Source of the DNA: Lentisphaerae bacterium ADurb.Bin242
GTDB taxonomy: Bacteria > Verrucomicrobiota > Lentisphaeria > Victivallales > UBA1829
Direction: 5' to 3'
Length of the DNA: 43,148 nt
Assembly (NCBI GenBank): GCA_002069785.1
Contig: MWCA01000053.1
Span: forward strand, 1 to 43,148
This document shows, piece by piece, positions 32,202 through 39,764 of this stretch. The position numbers and the translations under genes are program-made. The notes under the pieces are model-generated. The model was given only the letters and a program-made list of their open reading frames with translations, had not been told where the DNA came from and ran no database searches. Positions within the stretch are counted from its first letter, which is position 1; each line of letters begins with the position of its first letter.

Positions 32202-33208
32202 AAACGACCCGACTTGCATTCTTCGACGGCGGCAGCATCAGCGACAGTGCCGAACGCACCCTCCCGGAAAATATCCTTCTCGTGAAATTCGGGAAGAACA
32301 CGTTCACCAAGAACGGCGAACGCGGCGAATTCGATTTCACCGAGCAGGACGCCGACGCCGTGATCGCCGACTTCACCGAGCGCGGACGCGACCTGGTGAT
32401 CGATTTCGAGCACCAGAGCCTCAGCGGGGAAAAAGCCCCCGCCGCCGGATGGATCGACAAGCTCGTCCGAACCCCGGAAGGAATTCTCGCGAAGATCAAA
32501 TACTGGACGAAGGAGGCCGAAGAGTTTCTGCTCAAAGGCCAATACCGCTATTTTTCGCCGACGCTCTACTTTTCCCGCAGCGGGAAAAGGGTGTCCGCGA
32601 TTCATTCGACGGCTCTTACGAACCATCCCGCGATGCACATGACTCCGGCCCTCGTGGCCGACGACCTCCATGATTCCGCGGACGATGACGCAAGCAACGA
32701 GACCGTGATTTCAACCCAACCCCCAACCAAAGGAACAATGATGAAAGAACTCCTTGAACAACTCGGATTGCAGGCTTTCAGCGATGCGCCGCAGGAACGG
32801 CAGCTCGAAGCGCTTTCCGGCCGGATCGCCGAACTGAAGGAAGCCGCCCGGTCGCTCGAAGACTTTCTGGCTCTGCACGATCTCCGCACCCTCGAAGAGG
32901 CCGGAAACAAGCTCGCGCAGCTCAAAGACCAGAAAGCCGCCGACGCGGTCCGGCAGGCCTTCTCCGACGGCAAACTGGCCGAAAACATGCGCGAATGGGC
33001 GGACAGCTTCGCCCGCGAAAACCTCGACGCCTTCAAAGCCTGGTCCCAGGCCGCGCCGAGAATCATCCCCGACAATGCCGATACCTCCGCCCCCGCGGAA
33101 ACCGCTCCTCCGGACGCGGCCGACTCCGAAGAAGCCAAAATTCTCCGTCTTCTCGGCCTGACGGGAAAAAAACTGAAAAAAGTCTCTGAGAAAGGAAACA
33201 AAGAATGA
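32198..33208 (+). CDS. Phage prohead protease, Mu gpI-like, with scaffold domain
   Basis: 336 aa. Residues 1 to about 165 are the Mu I-type protease: ILLVKFGKNTFTKNGERGEF, DLVIDFEHQSLSG near 66 (His in the catalytic region), APAAGWIDKL near 82, YRYFSPTLYFSRSGKRVSAIHSTALTNHP-like block ending near 148 with the nucleophile-type Ser. Residues 181-336 are charged and helical, like a capsid scaffold, with an acidic Ala/Pro-rich linker near 290 and a basic C-terminal tail (GLTGKKLKKVSEKG). In Mu the scaffold Z is also made alone from an internal start in gene I, and the same arrangement is visible here. Confidence 0.88.
   Translation: MKTTRLAFFDGGSISDSAERTLPENILLVKFGKNTFTKNGERGEFDFTEQDADAVIADFTERGRDLVIDFEHQSLSGEKAPAAGWIDKLVRTPEGILAKIKYWTKEAEEFLLKGQYRYFSPTLYFSRSGKRVSAIHSTALTNHPAMHMTPALVADDLHDSADDDASNETVISTQPPTKGTMMKELLEQLGLQAFSDAPQERQLEALSGRIAELKEAARSLEDFLALHDLRTLEEAGNKLAQLKDQKAADAVRQAFSDGKLAENMREWADSFARENLDAFKAWSQAAPRIIPDNADTSAPAETAPPDAADSEEAKILRLLGLTGKKLKKVSEKGNKE
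32738..33208 (+). CDS. Nested scaffold protein from internal start (Mu gpZ-like)
   Basis: ATG-ATG at 32738-32743, in frame with the protease gene at residue 181, has AAAGGAA (32729-32735) at close spacing. The product would be 156 aa, helical and charged, starting MMKELLEQLGLQ. It is the free scaffold for procapsid assembly in Mu-type phages. The internal ribosome site sits exactly at the protease-scaffold domain junction, which supports real use. Confidence 0.65.
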   Translation: MMKELLEQLGLQAFSDAPQERQLEALSGRIAELKEAARSLEDFLALHDLRTLEEAGNKLAQLKDQKAADAVRQAFSDGKLAENMREWADSFARENLDAFKAWSQAAPRIIPDNADTSAPAETAPPDAADSEEAKILRLLGLTGKKLKKVSEKGNKE

Positions 33209-33624
33209 GCGCCCTCACTTCCAACCGCAACACCACCGAAATCCTCTGCCATGCGCAGAAGTTCCACCGTATTAAAACCGTGAAAGACAACACCACGCTG
33301 TATGTCGGCTCCATCGCGGCGATTGCCGCGAGCACCGGCAAGGCGGAACCCGCCGCGGACAGCGCGAATCTCGTCGTGCTCGGCCGGGTCGAAGGCTTCA
33401 CCGCCGACGGCAAAGCCATCATCAAGACGGGCGTCTTCAAGTTCGACAACGGCGCCGACTCCGAAGCGCTGTCCATCGCCGACGTCAACAAGACCGTCTA
33501 TGCGCTGGACGACCATACCGTCGGCAAATCCGGCGGCACCAACAAGATCAAGGCCGGCATCCTCCGCGACATCGACCGCGACGGCCAGGTCATCGTCGAA
33601 CTCGGCACCCTCCACCTCGGTTAA
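33205..33624 (+). CDS. Head decoration / capsid cement protein (DUF2190-like)
   Basis: 139 aa. A beta-rich small protein with the tail pattern NKTVYALDDHTVGKSGGTNK, then IKAGILRDIDRDGQVIVEL. This VYAxDDxTV...AGxxxDxDxDGxxxV pattern is that of DUF2190-type cement proteins, which stud and stabilise capsids. Position between scaffold and major capsid gene is classic for decoration proteins. It overlaps the protease stop by four bases (ATGA). Sequence similarity is short, so the call leans on context. Confidence 0.75.
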   Translation: MSALTSNRNTTEILCHAQKFHRIKTVKDNTTLYVGSIAAIAASTGKAEPAADSANLVVLGRVEGFTADGKAIIKTGVFKFDNGADSEALSIADVNKTVYALDDHTVGKSGGTNKIKAGILRDIDRDGQVIVELGTLHLG

Positions 33625-33642
33625 CAGAAAGGATTCCTCATT

Positions 33643-34560
33643 ATGGACATCAACCGGAAAAACATGGATTTTCTCTTTCAAGGCTTCAACACCCAGTTCG
33701 CCGCCGCGCTCGAAAACGTGCCCGACACCTGGCAGCGCTTCTGCGGCGTGATTCAGTCCTCCGCCTCCTCGAACGTGTATCCCTTCCTGGAACAGTTCGG
33801 CGGCATGCGCGAGTGGATCGGCGACCGCCAGATCAAGAACCTTTCCAGCCGGAAAATCGAAGTCGTCAACCGCGATTTTGAAGACACCGTCGCGATTCCC
33901 CGCAACGACATCGAAGACGATCAGTACGGCATCTACTCCATGCTGATTGCACAGATGGGCTACAATGCCGGAAAGCTCTGGCAGCAGCTGGCGGTCGAAG
34001 CCCTGCTCTCCAGCGCCCACTGGATCGACGGCGCCGCGTTCTTCCACGCCGCCCGCGCCTACGGCGACCAGACCATCTGCAACAACAGCACGTCGGCCCT
34101 CTCCGCGGAGGCGTATGCCGCCGCCCGCGAGACCATGATGGAATACCGGGGCCACAACGGCCGGAATCTCGGCATCGTGCCGAATCTCCTGATCGTCGGT
34201 CCCGGGAACGAGGCCGCCGCGTTCGCCGTCCTCAAGGACCGCCTGATCCTGAAAGCGCACACCGACGACTCCATTTCCGGCGTGGGCGCCACCGACAACC
34301 CGTGGAACGGTTCCGCCGAGCTTCTGGTTCTCCCTGAAATCTCCGGCGACTATGAGGACCTCTGGTTCCTCTGCGCCACCCAGGGAGTCCTGAAGCCTGT
34401 GTTCGTGCAGCAGCGCAAACAGCCCGAACTGGTCCGGCTGGACAACGAGAGCGATGAGAATGTGTTCGCCCGCAAGGAATACGTCTACGGTTCCGACGCC
34501 CGCGGCGAAGCGTTCCTTGCGTTCCCGCACCTGATCTACCGGGGCGGCGCAAGCGCATAA
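33643..34560 (+). CDS. Phage major capsid protein, Mu gpT-like
   Basis: 305 aa, full length for the gpT family (HK97 fold). It opens with DINRKNMDFLFQGFNTQFAA; typical gpT segments are FGGMREWIGDRQIKNLSSRK near residue 52, then VVNRDFEDTVAIPRNDIEDD near 75, LIVGPGNEAAAFAVLKDRLI near 185 and a C-terminal YGSDARGEAFLAFPHLIYRG. No frameshift or stop. A strong intrinsic terminator lies just downstream, so the upstream four genes form a highly expressed block with the capsid last, as expected for a protein needed in hundreds of copies. Confidence 0.93.
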   Translation: MDINRKNMDFLFQGFNTQFAAALENVPDTWQRFCGVIQSSASSNVYPFLEQFGGMREWIGDRQIKNLSSRKIEVVNRDFEDTVAIPRNDIEDDQYGIYSMLIAQMGYNAGKLWQQLAVEALLSSAHWIDGAAFFHAARAYGDQTICNNSTSALSAEAYAAARETMMEYRGHNGRNLGIVPNLLIVGPGNEAAAFAVLKDRLILKAHTDDSISGVGATDNPWNGSAELLVLPEISGDYEDLWFLCATQGVLKPVFVQQRKQPELVRLDNESDENVFARKEYVYGSDARGEAFLAFPHLIYRGGASA

Positions 34561-34578
34561 CCCGCAGCATCACCCATG

Positions 34579-34613
34579 GGGAAGGGCGGAAACGCCTTTC
34601 CCTTTTTTCTTTC
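34579..34613 (+). terminator. Strong intrinsic terminator directly after the capsid gene
   Basis: GGGAAGGGCG (34579-34588) and CGCCTTTCCC (34593-34602) form a 10-bp stem (one G-U) capped by a GAAA tetraloop, then TTTTTTCTTTC. Gp36 downstream is reached only by read-through or by an unseen promoter. Confidence 0.88.
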
Positions 34614-34630
34614 AAAAAGGAGGTTTCAGA

Positions 34631-35056
34631 ATGGGAAATTATCTGGATTACGGCACACTGGAACAGCGGATGACCGCTGTCCGGCTTCAAGCTCTCTGCA
34701 ATGTGGAAGGCGCCGAACTGACCGGGCTGGCTGCCGCGGTGATCGAACGCGCGGAGGCGCTGGTCGACAGCTTTGCCGCGGTGCGTTATCAGGTTCCGAT
34801 GACGCGAAACGAACTGCTGGAGGAGTGGACCCTCCGCATCGCCGAATACGAGTTGTACAAGCGCGGACCCGGCGGCGCGGTTCCGGAGAAGATTCGAGAA
34901 TCCTACCGGGAGTGTCTGGACCGGCTTGCGGACCTTTCCGCAGGGAAGCTCCAGTTTTCCACGGCGGTCTCGCAACCGGCCTCGGCGCGCGGACAGTCGC
35001 TGGACGTCCCCGGCGGCGAATCCTTTTTCGACTCGAAATCCATGAACGGTTATTGA
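34631..35056 (+). CDS. Phage gp36-like head-completion protein (DUF1320)
   Basis: 141 aa. Mu gp36/DUF1320 proteins are small adaptor proteins linking portal and tail. The pattern starts YLDYGTLEQRM, then AAVIERAEALVDSFAAVRYQ near residue 38 (the family's ARAxIDSYLxxRY-like helix), VPMTRNELLEEWTLRIAEYELYKRGP-type helix and PEKIRESYRECLDRLADLSAGK near 84. AAAGGAGG precedes the ATG. The stop is 16 bases from the stop of the convergent murD gene, so the cassette ends abruptly at a housekeeping gene. Confidence 0.85.
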   Translation: MGNYLDYGTLEQRMTAVRLQALCNVEGAELTGLAAAVIERAEALVDSFAAVRYQVPMTRNELLEEWTLRIAEYELYKRGPGGAVPEKIRESYRECLDRLADLSAGKLQFSTAVSQPASARGQSLDVPGGESFFDSKSMNGY

Positions 35057-35072
35057 ACGGACGGGACAGGGA

Positions 35073-36458
35073 TCACTGTTTCCCCATGACCTCCGTCCAT
35101 TGGGTGACCAGCCGCTTGAAGGTGTCGCCGCGCTCGGCATAGTTTTTGAACATGTCCATGCTGGCGGTGGCCGGGGAAAGCATCACGCAGTCGCCGGATT
35201 CCGCAGCGGAACAGGCGTCCCGCACCGCCGATTCGAAGCTGCTGCACAGCTTGCATTTGACGGAGCCGGAGATGGCCTTGTGGATCGTCTCGCGGCACTG
35301 TCCGATCAGGAATGCCTGCTTGATATGGGGCAGGCTCGGCTCCAGCTCGGAGAAATCCATGGCCTTGTCCAGTCCGCCGAGGATCACCAGCAGGTTCCTG
35401 CCGTCGGCGAAGGTCCGGACCGCGGCGTTCACCGCGTGGGGATTGGTCGCCTTGGAGTCGTTGACGTAGATCACTCCGTTTCGGCGGGCGAACACTTCCA
35501 TCCGGTGCGGACTGCCATGGAACGCCTCCAGCGCTTCGCCCGTCTTTTCGGAGAACAGGGCGGCCTCTCCCTTGACCGCGCGCAGAAGCGCCAGCGCCGC
35601 CATGATGTTTTCGGCGTTGTGGGCTCCTTTCAGGGGTGTGCGGGAGAGGTCGAACACCGGCTTTCCGTGAAAGAAAATGGTCTGTCCGGACAGTGTGAAG
35701 TCGGCTTTCTCCGAAACGGCGGAGAAGGTGGTTGCCCCGCATCCCGGCAGGAACCGTTCCAGGTACGGCAGAAGATTCGCATTCAGGACCCGCTGTTCGG
35801 GGGGAAGCGTCCGGGAGAGAATCTTGAATTTGACCTGGGCGTAGGCGTCCAGCGAACCGTGCCGGTCGATGTGGTCGCTGGCCACGTTCAGGACGGCGGC
35901 GGGACAGGAGGGGAACGTCCCGATGGGTTCCAGCTGGAAGGAACTGGTCTCGATCACCAGAAAAGAGAGGTTGCCCCGGAGCGCCTCGAGAGCGCAATCG
36001 CTGAGCGCGTTGCCGATGTTGCCGGTGCTTTCGGCCCGGAGCGAATGGGCTTTCAGCAAGGCGGTGGTCAGCTCGGTGGTCGTGGTTTTTCCGTTGGTTC
36101 CGGTGATGGCGGCGAAGGGACATTTCAGGCTGGCCAGGGCGAATTCCATTTCATTGAGGAGCCGTCCGTCCGGCAGAAGGGCGTCGCAGGCCGCCTTGTA
36201 AAGCAGCGAGGTGTGCCTTATGCCCGGGCTGAGCACCGCGGTCCCGCATTTCGGCAGGGGCAGTTCGGGCGTCCAGCCGAAGTAGGCCATGGCTTCTGCG
36301 CCGGTTTCCAGTTTGAGTTCGGACAATGCCGTGCGCATTTCCGGAGTTTTGTTTTCGTCGACAACGATCAGTTGTTTTCCCTGACAGGCCGCCAGCCGGG
36401 CGGCCGCTTTTCCGCTGATGCCGTATCCACAGATCAGCACCGTATTTTCAAAAGTCAT
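35073..36458 (-). CDS. murD: UDP-N-acetylmuramoylalanine-D-glutamate ligase MurD
   Basis: 461 aa. It adds D-Glu to UDP-MurNAc-L-Ala in the cytoplasm using ATP. The N-terminal Rossmann domain opens VLICGYGISGKAAARLA; the ATP loop GTNGKTTT is at residues 120-127; TGNIGNAL near 142, VIETSSFQLE near 167 and NVASDHIDRHGS near 190 belong to the central domain; NDSKATNPHAVNAAV near 331 and LSPATASMDMFKNYAERGD near 428 are the MurD-specific C-terminal motifs. AGGAGGG precedes the ATG. It stands alone, away from any dcw-type mur cluster. Confidence 0.97.
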   Translation of the reverse strand: MTFENTVLICGYGISGKAAARLAACQGKQLIVVDENKTPEMRTALSELKLETGAEAMAYFGWTPELPLPKCGTAVLSPGIRHTSLLYKAACDALLPDGRLLNEMEFALASLKCPFAAITGTNGKTTTTELTTALLKAHSLRAESTGNIGNALSDCALEALRGNLSFLVIETSSFQLEPIGTFPSCPAAVLNVASDHIDRHGSLDAYAQVKFKILSRTLPPEQRVLNANLLPYLERFLPGCGATTFSAVSEKADFTLSGQTIFFHGKPVFDLSRTPLKGAHNAENIMAALALLRAVKGEAALFSEKTGEALEAFHGSPHRMEVFARRNGVIYVNDSKATNPHAVNAAVRTFADGRNLLVILGGLDKAMDFSELEPSLPHIKQAFLIGQCRETIHKAISGSVKCKLCSSFESAVRDACSAAESGDCVMLSPATASMDMFKNYAERGDTFKRLVTQWTEVMGKQ

Positions 36459-36507
36459 TTTTTCCCTCCTGCGAGAAATTAATTCGGGGATTAATATACT
36501 TCACCGA

Positions 36508-36536
36508 TTGAAAAAATCACGAACGGCAAGTATTAT
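36508..36536 (+). promoter_or_regulatory. Promoter of ychF-murJ operon
   Basis: TTGAAA (36508-36513), a 17-base spacer and TATTAT (36531-36536), 41 bases before the ychF ATG at 36577. Confidence 0.65.
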
Positions 36537-36576
36537 TATGCATGTTTTTTTCAACGATTTATTTTGGAGACATGTC

Positions 36577-37677
36577 ATGGGTTTTGCTTGTGGTTTCGTG
36601 GGACTGCCCAACGTGGGCAAGTCCACTCTTTTCAACGCCCTGTGCAGAGGGAACGCGGCGGCCGCGAATTTTCCCTTCTGCACGATCGATCCCAACACCG
36701 GCATCGTGCCGGTCCCGGACAAGCGCCTGGACGAACTCGCCCGGATGGAAAAATCCGCCAAAATCGTTCCCGCGACCATGAAGTTCATCGACATCGCGGG
36801 GCTGGTGGAAGGCGCGAGCAAGGGGGAGGGGCTCGGCAACCAGTTCCTCGGACACATCCGCGGAGTGGACGCCATTGCGCATGTGGTCCGGCTTTTCAAG
36901 GACCCGGACATTGTCCACGTTTCAACGGAGATTGATCCCGCCCATGACCTTGAACTCATCCTCACCGAGCTGATGCTGGCCGATCTGGAACACCTCCAGA
37001 ACCGTCTGGACAAATCCAGAAAGCAGATGCGCAGCGGCGATCCCGACCTCAAATTCGAGTTCGATCTGGCTTCTTCGCTTCTGACGGAGCTGGAAGCCGG
37101 CCGGCTTCCCCGTCCGGACAAATCCGATCCGAAAGTGCGCAAAGGGCTCAACGATCTCCAGCTTCTGACCCTGATGCCGGCATTCGTCTGCGCCAATACC
37201 GACGAAGAGGCTTTCAAAAATTTCGGCAAGGACGAGCTCTCCAGAAAGCTTCTCGAAACAGCCGCCCGGCACGGCCTGGAAGTGGTTCCGGTCTGCGCCA
37301 GGCTGGAAGAGGAGCTCGGACAGCTCACCCCGGAGGATGCCTTCGCGTTTCTGGAGGACCTGGGCGTGAAGGAAAGCGGTCTGGAACGCGTGATCCATAC
37401 GGGATACCGCCTGCTGGACTACATCACCTTTTTCACGGCCGGACCGACGGAAGCGCGTGCGTGGACCATCACCCGCGGCATGACCGCCCCGGAAGCGGCC
37501 GGAAAAATTCATACGGATATGCAGCGGGGGTTCATCCGCATGGAAGTGGTCTCCTATGAAGATCTCCTGGTCTACGGTTCCTGGGCCGCCGCAAAGACCG
37601 CGGGACGTCTCCGCATCGAGGGCAAGGAATACGTCATGCGGGACGGCGACTCCGTATTTGTCCGTTTCTCGGTATGA
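36577..37677 (+). CDS. ychF: Redox-responsive ATPase YchF (OLA1 family)
   Basis: 366 aa. Obg-related P-loop NTPase that binds ribosomes and prefers ATP. G1 loop is GLPNVGKST at residues 9-17, switch region DPNTGIVPVPD near 45 and G3 DIAGLVEGASKGEGLGNQFL near 71. The G4 motif is ANTDEE near 205 where GTPases have NKxD; this change gives ATP preference. The C-terminal TGS domain is present (TITRGMTAPEAAGKIHTDMQ, then FIRMEVVSYED and GKEYVMRDGDSVFVRF). ATG 36577 has TTGGAG upstream; 53 residues of open frame before it are not part of the family. Three bases separate it from murJ. Confidence 0.97.
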   Translation: MGFACGFVGLPNVGKSTLFNALCRGNAAAANFPFCTIDPNTGIVPVPDKRLDELARMEKSAKIVPATMKFIDIAGLVEGASKGEGLGNQFLGHIRGVDAIAHVVRLFKDPDIVHVSTEIDPAHDLELILTELMLADLEHLQNRLDKSRKQMRSGDPDLKFEFDLASSLLTELEAGRLPRPDKSDPKVRKGLNDLQLLTLMPAFVCANTDEEAFKNFGKDELSRKLLETAARHGLEVVPVCARLEEELGQLTPEDAFAFLEDLGVKESGLERVIHTGYRLLDYITFFTAGPTEARAWTITRGMTAPEAAGKIHTDMQRGFIRMEVVSYEDLLVYGSWAAAKTAGRLRIEGKEYVMRDGDSVFVRFSV

Positions 37678-37680
37678 ATC

Positions 37681-39252
37681 ATGGCCTCGGCGGTTGTAAA
37701 CATCCTGAAGAAAACGACTTCCCTGGCGGGAGCCACGTTTGCCAGCCGCCTGCTGGGATTCCTGCGCGAAATCCTGATGGCGGCCGTGCTGGGCGGCGGC
37801 GCCGTGGCGTCCGCGTGGGCCTTCGCCTTCAAGGTGCCGAACCTCTTCCGCCGTGTATTCGGGGAGGGGCTGATCGGAACCGTCCTGATTCCGATGATGT
37901 CCCACACCATCCAGCGCAACGGACGGGAGAGCGCGCGGAAACGGTTCTCCACCATCTTCCTCTGGCTGAGCCTGATCCTGGGCGTGGTCTGCATCGTGGT
38001 TTCATTGATTTCCCTGCTTTGTCTGCGGTTCGTGACCCAGGAGCATTTCGTGCTGGCGCTGAAGCTGATTCCGCTTCTGATGCCCTACTGCATCTTCATC
38101 TGCCTGATCGGGGTGATGACATCGGTCCTCAACAGTGTGAAGGTCTTTTTCCTGCCGGCGGTCCTGAGCCTGCTGCTGAATGTGTTCATGATCGCCTGTC
38201 TTCTGTGGGTCTGCCCGATGTTCGACGGACAGCCGGAAAAAATGCTGGATTCGCTGGCGCTGTCGGTCCTGCTCTCCGGCGTGCTGGAGCTTTTTCTCAT
38301 GCTGGTTCTCCTCAAGAGATACGGTTTTCTGCCCGGCGTGAGCAAGGAACTGTTTCTCCGGACCCGCGCCCTGCTGGAATTGTGGCATCTGGCCCTGCCG
38401 GGGCTGGCCGGGGCGCTGGCATATCAGTTCAGCGTGATCTCCGACGCGATCATCGCAGGCTGGATCAGCCCCTTCGCGGTGGCGGCGCTCAGCTACAGCG
38501 AACGCCTGATCTATCTTCCGATCGGAGTTTTCGCGGTGGCGTTCGGAACGGTCTCCCTGACGGAGATGTCGTATATGGCGCAGAAGAAGGACTATCCGCA
38601 GCTGATCGCGACCCAGTTTTCCTCCATGCGGTATCTGCTGTTTCTGACCGTGCCGCTGGCGGCGTTCCTCTGCGTGTTCCACATCCCGATTATCCGGCTG
38701 ACGTTTTACCGGGGGCTTTTCGACGACCGGGCGCTCGCGGAAACGGCCCAGGCGCTGTTCTTTTATTCGTTCGGGATTCCCGCCTTCGCGGCCATGAAGG
38801 TGACACTGGCCGGATTTTACTCCCGGAAGGACATGAGGACCCCGATGTTCGTTTCGATTTTCTGCGTGCTTCTGAACCTGGTTCTGAACCTGATCCTGAT
38901 GCATCCCCTCAAACAGGGCGGCATTGCGCTGTCGACAGTGATCTCGTCCTACCTGAACAATCTGATTCTGCTTTACCTTCTGCAAAGGAGGATCGGAGGA
39001 ATCCCCATTGCGGCCACATTCCGCTTCCTGTCGGTCCTGATGGTGGTTTCCCTGGCGGGGCTCTGGCCCGCGAAACAGGTGTTCGACTACCTGCTCCGGT
39101 GGGGCGCCGCCAAGACCTGGTTCGGGGTTTTTCCGCCTCTTTGCGCGGGGGCGGGCGTTTACCTTGCAATCTTCCTGATCCTTGCTATATTACTCCGTAT
39201 GGATGAAATGAAGTTGTTCTTCAAGCATTTTTCCAGAAAGAAAGGAGCATAA
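37681..39252 (+). CDS. murJ: Lipid II flippase MurJ (MviN)
   Basis: 523 aa, about fourteen membrane helices. It flips lipid II to the outer face of the membrane for peptidoglycan assembly. The start (TTSLAGATFASRLLGFLREI) with the family's RLLGFLRE, the PNLFRRVFGEGLIGTVLIP block near residue 53 and LPIGVFAVAFGTVSLTEMSY near 278 are diagnostic. It begins three bases after the ychF stop with only a weak ribosome site, so translation is probably coupled. It joins ychF, nitroreductase and one unknown gene in one likely operon. Confidence 0.96.
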   Translation: MASAVVNILKKTTSLAGATFASRLLGFLREILMAAVLGGGAVASAWAFAFKVPNLFRRVFGEGLIGTVLIPMMSHTIQRNGRESARKRFSTIFLWLSLILGVVCIVVSLISLLCLRFVTQEHFVLALKLIPLLMPYCIFICLIGVMTSVLNSVKVFFLPAVLSLLLNVFMIACLLWVCPMFDGQPEKMLDSLALSVLLSGVLELFLMLVLLKRYGFLPGVSKELFLRTRALLELWHLALPGLAGALAYQFSVISDAIIAGWISPFAVAALSYSERLIYLPIGVFAVAFGTVSLTEMSYMAQKKDYPQLIATQFSSMRYLLFLTVPLAAFLCVFHIPIIRLTFYRGLFDDRALAETAQALFFYSFGIPAFAAMKVTLAGFYSRKDMRTPMFVSIFCVLLNLVLNLILMHPLKQGGIALSTVISSYLNNLILLYLLQRRIGGIPIAATFRFLSVLMVVSLAGLWPAKQVFDYLLRWGAAKTWFGVFPPLCAGAGVYLAIFLILAILLRMDEMKLFFKHFSRKKGA

Positions 39253-39254
39253 CC

Positions 39255-39761
39255 ATGGAATTTTACGAGGTCCTGAACACCCGCCGCAGCATTCGTGCCT
39301 ACAAGCCGGACCCTGTCCCGGAAGAGTCTCTTCAACGGATCGCGGAAGCGGTCCGCGCCGCCCCGACCGCGTGCAACCGCCAGTCCTATAAGCTGCTCCT
39401 GATCCGGGACGCGGAGAAGCGCGCGGACGTCTGCAAGGCATATTCCGGAGCATTTCTTGCGCAGGCGCCGGTGATCGCGGTGATGCTGTGCAGCGAGTCC
39501 GGAGCCTGGCGCCGTCTGGAGGGAAATTCCGCCACGGAGATCGATGCGACGATTGCAATGGAACACCTGATTCTGGCCGCGGCGGCGGAAGGGCTGGGCG
39601 CGTGCTGGGTTTGCGCTTTCAGCCGTCCGAAGCTGGACGACCTTCTCGGAATTCAGTCGCCTTATACCTCGTTTGCGATTTCTCCGCTGGGGTTCGCGGC
39701 GGCTGCGCCCGGTCCGTTTTCCCGCAAGAAGCTTTCAGAACTGGTAGAGATCGTAGGTTGA
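39255..39761 (+). CDS. Nitroreductase-family protein (FMN-dependent)
   Basis: 168 aa. A small, single-domain member of the nitroreductase fold. FMN-binding Arg cluster is TRRSIRAYKPDPVPEE at residues 9-24, APTACNRQSYKLLLI near 36 is the second flavin contact, and LAAAAEGLGACWVCAF near 112 is the typical helix and loop. The substrate is unknown; family members reduce nitroaromatics, quinones or enones. AAAGGAG before the ATG overlaps the end of murJ, and the next gene starts three bases after its stop. Confidence 0.9.
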   Translation: MEFYEVLNTRRSIRAYKPDPVPEESLQRIAEAVRAAPTACNRQSYKLLLIRDAEKRADVCKAYSGAFLAQAPVIAVMLCSESGAWRRLEGNSATEIDATIAMEHLILAAAAEGLGACWVCAFSRPKLDDLLGIQSPYTSFAISPLGFAAAAPGPFSRKKLSELVEIVG

Positions 39762-39764
39762 AGC

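Larger units (their letters stand above)
30948..35056 (+). mobile_element. Mu-like phage head cassette without terminase, tail or recombinase
   Basis: Five intact rightward genes correspond to the Mu-type head set in the right order: portal (gp29), protease/scaffold (I/Z), cement protein, major capsid (T), gp36. Missing are terminase subunits, the MuF-like minor head protein, all tail genes, lysis, repressor and transposase. Left neighbour is manB with terminator; right neighbour is murD, convergent, 16 bases away. No attachment-site repeats are visible. Composition looks like the host. Confidence 0.8.
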
